DNA from: Aeolococcus sp035552595
GTDB taxonomy: Bacteria; Chloroflexota; Dormibacteria; Aeolococcales; Aeolococcaceae
Assembly: GCA_035552595.1 (NCBI GenBank)
Contig: DASZKZ010000018.1
Location: forward strand, 1-19,728
Length of the DNA: 19,728 nt
Direction of reading: 5' to 3'
Shown here in pieces: positions 17,394 to 19,728 of this stretch. The position numbers and the translations under genes were made by a program. Within the stretch, counting starts at the first letter, position 1. Each line of letters opens with the position of its first letter. A model generated the notes under the pieces. It did no database searches and had not been told where the DNA came from. It saw nothing but the letters and a program-made list of their open reading frames with translations.

Positions 17394-17399
17394 ACAGTA
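17394..17399 (-). promoter_or_regulatory. Putative -10 element (TACTGT) of a leaderless transcript
   Basis: TACTGT on the minus strand is followed by GAGCGCC and ATG 17386, the same seven-base spacer as in front of the AAA+ ATPase gene at 7030. No Shine-Dalgarno is present here, which favours the leaderless reading. Confidence 0.5.
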
Positions 17400-17456
17400 C
17401 GCGGCGACGCATCGAGGCGAACGGCTGACTGCGCTCCAACCTGCCGGACAGGGCGA

Positions 17457-17482
17457 GGACCGGGCACCGAGGTGCCCGGTCC
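17457..17482 (-). terminator. Hairpin terminator after the lactonase-like gene
   Basis: Perfect inverted repeat GGACCGGGCAC-CGAG-GTGCCCGGTCC: an 11-bp stem with a 4-nt loop. It starts 23 bp after the TAG stop (17508-17506) of the minus-strand propeller gene. No T-tract follows, as is common for terminators in high-GC genomes. It isolates that gene from the thioredoxin-ccdA operon. Confidence 0.7.
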
Positions 17483-17505
17483 ACCATCACCGCATGCGCT
17501 CTCAT

Positions 17506-18648
17506 CTAAGAGACGACGATGCCCTCGAGTCCGGTGTGACCGGGGAGCTCGGGAGCCACGGAGCCACCTGTGCCGGTGAGCGATCCGTCGCCGTGAACCC
17601 TGAAGCCGTCGACGATTCCGTTGGCACCTGTCTGCACGTAGAGGAACGATCCGTCGGGGGTGGCGGCCAGGTCGATGGGGCCCGGGTCGGTCGCGGTCTG
17701 GCTCACGATCGCGGGATTTCCGTTGGCGTCGACGGTGTATCCCGTGAGTGTGGCGCTTCCCGCATTGGCTCCGTAATAGTGCGTTCCAGCCCTGGTCACC
17801 CAGCACAGAGCTGCCTGGCCGTTGGCGATCGACCCCAGCTCAGCCACCGTGCCGTCGGCATGGATCGCGTAGGCGGTCAGCGCGTCCGTTCCCACCTCCG
17901 TGAGCACGAGGTCGCCGGCGGGGTCGAACGTGAAGCCGAACGGAACGGGGTTGACAGACGGCGTGACGGTGGGAGCCGACGACAGCGCGCCGTCCGCCGA
18001 CACGCCGAACACGTCGATGTCGCTGCCGTTGGCCTTGGTGGTCACCACCAGCCGGCGTCCGTCCGGCGTGAGCCCGATCTGCCCTGGTGTATTGAGGAAT
18101 TGTGGAGTCAGACCCGGTGTGAGGTTCAGAGAGCGATTGCTTCCCGGGATCGCCCGCAGCGTGTCCTCGTCGAACCCCTGCACGGAACCGGTCCCACCGG
18201 CGTTGACCACGTAGATGCGACCCCCACCGGCGGTCACGCTCACCGGGATCGAACCACCCGAGGCCGCAACTGTCCCCTTGTCGAGCCGCGCACCGTCCAC
18301 GTGGAATGCCGTGATCGAGTTGCTGCCACCGTTGACGGCTACGAGCAGGTGCTCGCCACTGTCATAGGCGAGACTACCCTGGGAGGCGAGCTTGTCGACG
18401 GCGGCGCCGGTCAGCGCCGCGCCGAGCCCGCCGGTGTTGTAGCGCGCCTCGAAGGTGAGCTGACCGCCGGGGCCGCGCAGGTACGAGACAACCTGGTTCC
18501 CCGCCAGATCGTTGGTCTGGACGAAGACGGCATGATCGTTGCCGCTTCCGGCTGGAGGCCCCGCGGCTGCCGCGCCCAGAGGGACGACCAGGCTTGCCAG
18601 CCCCACGACAACTCCGGTGCCCACGGCCAGATGGATCGACGTCCTCAT
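17506..18648 (-). CDS. Secreted lactonase-fold beta-propeller protein
   Basis: The 380-aa protein has a Sec-type signal peptide (about 1-28, hydrophobic VGTGVVVGLASLVVPLG, then AAAAGPP as the likely cleavage zone). The mature part is a seven-bladed-propeller-like repeat domain of the YVTN/6-phosphogluconolactonase-like kind, with blades such as LLVAVNGGSNSITAFHVDG, GRIYVVNAGGTGSVQGF, GRRLVVTTKANGSDIDVFGV and SFLYVQTGANGIVDGFRVHG. Many actinobacterial 'lactonase family' propellers share this form, and enzymatic activity is unproven for most. One Cys is present (ALCWVTRAG). Two adjacent ATGs exist; the second (18648) is seven bases from AAGGAG and is preferred. Its upstream region carries a TAACGCT-N15-GACG promoter identical in layout to one facing the divergent ECF sigma gene, so it is a probable member of that sigma factor's regulon. 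Confidence 0.82.
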   Translation of the reverse strand: MRTSIHLAVGTGVVVGLASLVVPLGAAAAGPPAGSGNDHAVFVQTNDLAGNQVVSYLRGPGGQLTFEARYNTGGLGAALTGAAVDKLASQGSLAYDSGEHLLVAVNGGSNSITAFHVDGARLDKGTVAASGGSIPVSVTAGGGRIYVVNAGGTGSVQGFDEDTLRAIPGSNRSLNLTPGLTPQFLNTPGQIGLTPDGRRLVVTTKANGSDIDVFGVSADGALSSAPTVTPSVNPVPFGFTFDPAGDLVLTEVGTDALTAYAIHADGTVAELGSIANGQAALCWVTRAGTHYYGANAGSATLTGYTVDANGNPAIVSQTATDPGPIDLAATPDGSFLYVQTGANGIVDGFRVHGDGSLTGTGGSVAPELPGHTGLEGIVVS

Positions 18649-18690
18649 CATGCGTCTCCTTGGTGTTGCCCGACGTACTTCTGCAAGTAC

Positions 18691-18716
18691 CGTCCCTCAC
18701 CGACCGGTCAGCGTTA
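18691..18716 (-). promoter_or_regulatory. ECF-type promoter for the secreted propeller gene
   Basis: On the minus strand TAACGCT (18716-18710) is followed by exactly 15 bases and GACG (18694-18691). The AAC core in the -35 and a short GC-containing -10 fit ECF sigma promoters. The predicted transcript starts near 18685 and carries AAGGAG before ATG 18648. Confidence 0.65.
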
Positions 18717-18753
18717 CACCGGCGCCTCAGCCGGCCACCGCCGGCGTCCTCCG

Positions 18754-18779
18754 TAACGCTTCAGGCGCCGCGGGGGACG
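18754..18779 (+). promoter_or_regulatory. ECF-type autoregulatory promoter for the sigma factor gene
   Basis: On the plus strand TAACGCT (18754-18760) is followed by exactly 15 bases and GACG (18776-18779), matching the divergent copy base for base in both boxes and in spacing. It predicts a leader of ~95 nt before GTG 18883. The -35 boxes of the two promoters form an 8-bp inverted repeat AGCGTTAC / GTAACGCT. A second overlapping inverted repeat, GGCGCCT (18721-18727) / AGGCGCC (18763-18769), could be an operator. Confidence 0.65.
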
Positions 18780-18869
18780 AAGCAACATGTCCGAGCGCCA
18801 CCCATCCAGTCGGCCGCCAGGGACCGGGCGTGTGGTATTCGGCTGAGCCGCACCCGGCCTGGCGGGCTC

Positions 18870-18875
18870 TACCCT
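18870..18875 (+). promoter_or_regulatory. Possible second, leaderless -10 element (TACCCT) for the sigma gene
   Basis: TACCCT lies seven bases before GTG 18883. With the ECF promoter further upstream, it could give a basal leaderless transcript alongside the induced one. No -35 is visible. Confidence 0.35.
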
Positions 18876-18882
18876 TCGAGCC

Positions 18883-19470
18883 GTGGAGATGGACGTGGAG
18901 CTGCTCAGCCGGCTCCGCAACGGCGACGAGGAAGCTTTCGTGATTCTGGTGGCCCGCTACCATCAGCCGATGTTGCGGCTCGCCCGTTCCATCGTCTCGA
19001 GCGAGGCGGTGGCCGAGGAGGCTGTGCAGGACACGTGGCTGGGAGTGCTCCGGGGGATCGAGCGCTTCGAGGGCCGTTCCGCCTTCAAGACGTGGCTGTT
19101 CCGCATCCTTGTGAACCGGGCACGCTCGGCCGGTGCCCATGAGCAACGCAATGCACCGCTCGAGTCGGGTCCCGTGGTCGACCCCGACCGCTTCGACGCT
19201 CACGGCCAGTGGGCCGACCCCGTGGAGCCATGGGTGGAGGCCGCCGATGACCGCCTCGAGGCCGCCTCCTGGGCGCCAATCCTGAGGTCCGCCCTGGAAG
19301 GGCTGCCAGCCCGCCAGCGCACCGTCGTCGTCCTGCGCGACGTGGAGGGGCTGTCGAGCGAGGCGGTGTGCGGCGTCCTCGCCATCAGCGCCGGCAATCA
19401 ACGCATCCTGCTGCATCGCGCCCGCAGCCGCCTGCGCGAGATCCTCGACGCTGCATTGCGGAAGGACTGA
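18883..19470 (+). CDS. ECF-family RNA polymerase sigma factor
   Basis: The 195-aa protein is an extracytoplasmic-function sigma factor with regions 2 and 4 only. Region 2 (about 17-82) includes GDEEAFVILVARYHQPMLRLARSIV, the DxW-type motif EEAVQDTWLGVLRGIERFEGRSAFKTWLFRI, and an RNRA-like end (VNRARS). Region 4 (about 130-190) includes LEGLPARQRTVVVLRDVEGLSSEAVCGVLAISAGNQRILLHRARSRLR, a helix-turn-helix that contacts the -35 box. The two are joined by an acidic linker (~95-128). GTG 18883 is used because the frame closes at 18844-18846; ATG 18889 would remove two residues. The gene for a zinc-finger anti-sigma factor follows four bases after the stop. The duplicated upstream motif predicts that it activates itself and the divergent secreted propeller. 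Confidence 0.93.
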   Translation: MEMDVELLSRLRNGDEEAFVILVARYHQPMLRLARSIVSSEAVAEEAVQDTWLGVLRGIERFEGRSAFKTWLFRILVNRARSAGAHEQRNAPLESGPVVDPDRFDAHGQWADPVEPWVEAADDRLEAASWAPILRSALEGLPARQRTVVVLRDVEGLSSEAVCGVLAISAGNQRILLHRARSRLREILDAALRKD

Positions 19471-19474
19471 ATCG

Positions 19475-19728
19475 ATGTTGCTGCTGCGACCGAGAGACAT
19501 CGCATGCCGGCAGGCCGTCGAGCTCGTCTCCGATTACCTGGAGGGGGCGCTCTCACGGCGAGACCGGCGCCGCCTCGAGTTCCATCTCCGTGGCTGCCGC
19601 AACTGCGCCGCCTACCTCGAGCAGATCAGGATGACCATCCGGGCGGCGGGCACGGTCGAGCCCGATGACCTCACCCCGGAGGCGAGAGCGGACCTCATCG
19701 AGCTGTACCGTCGCTGGCGATCGGAGTA
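19475..19728 (+). CDS. Zinc-finger anti-sigma factor, N-terminal part (cut by window end)
   Basis: The first 84 codons of a gene running off the right edge. The peptide has the anti-sigma zinc-binding signature H37-x3-C41-x2-C44 in EFHLRGCRNCAAYLEQI, preceded by a helix with VELVSDYLEGALSRRDRRR. This is the ZAS fold that holds a cognate ECF sigma factor inactive. A fourth ligand could be C11. Zinc-finger proteins of this kind may be soluble and redox-sensing or have a membrane segment after residue ~90; the window ends too early to tell. ATG 19475 lies four bases after the sigma stop, and AAGGA sits nine bases upstream, inside the end of the sigma gene. The arrangement is the standard sigma/anti-sigma operon. 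Confidence 0.88.
   Translation, partial: MLLLRPRDIACRQAVELVSDYLEGALSRRDRRRLEFHLRGCRNCAAYLEQIRMTIRAAGTVEPDDLTPEARADLIELYRRWRSE

Noticed and set aside
18710..18769. A transposon or attachment site based on the inverted repeats in the sigma-propeller gap
   Set aside because: The repeats are explained by two divergent ECF promoters; no target-site duplication or recombinase is present.

Overview
The window is a high-GC bacterial chromosome segment with strong G/C bias at third codon positions. The gene content fits a high-GC Terrabacteria lineage, Actinomycetota or a soil Chloroflexota/Dormibacterota-type organism: a DUF222-type HNH endonuclease end, a stand-alone methylmalonyl-CoA mutase cobalamin subunit, cobyrinate diamide synthase, an AAA+/VWA pair, AcnA, a DipZ-like thiol system, and an ECF sigma factor with a zinc-finger anti-sigma factor. 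Phylum placement is inference; no rRNA or tRNA gene is visible. Most genes lie on the minus strand.

Layout. 1-148: 3' end of an HNH endonuclease (+). 177-2094 (-): a degenerate ADP-ribosylglycohydrolase-like protein, then the cobalamin-binding subunit, then an unrecognised protein. 2184-2669 (+): a small Ala/Arg-rich unknown that runs into a six-unit ~20-bp tandem repeat (2622-2741). 2762-8515 (-): cobB/cbiA, then an overlapping AAA+ ATPase, VWA protein and DUF1444 protein. 8660-12530 (-): a membrane-anchored seven-bladed propeller, recJ and a small membrane protein. 12619-15363 (-): acnA. 15472-15558: three compact hairpins. 15598-17386 (-): a thioredoxin-domain protein and CcdA, together equivalent to a split DipZ. 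17506-18648 (-): a secreted lactonase-like propeller. 18883-19728 (+): ECF sigma factor and anti-sigma factor, the latter cut by the window end.

How the genes work together. The most distinctive regulatory signal is in the divergent region 18649-18882. Two back-to-back copies of TAACGCT-N15-GACG face the secreted propeller on one side and the sigma factor on the other. This predicts an autoregulated ECF module controlling an exported protein. A second pattern is a TANNNT hexamer 6-7 nt before the start codon of at least six genes, which suggests widespread leaderless transcription and supports the chosen starts. Cobalamin chemistry recurs: cobB makes a cobalamin precursor, the mutase subunit uses cobalamin, and the AAA+/VWA pair resembles the motor half of a metal chelatase, although no large chelatase subunit is present.

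I see no CRISPR array, prophage, complete insertion sequence or obvious defence island. The candidates for something new are the paired ECF promoters with their secreted propeller, the AAA+/VWA/DUF1444 operon beside cobB, the inactive-looking ADP-ribosylglycohydrolase relative, and the hairpin cluster upstream of acnA.
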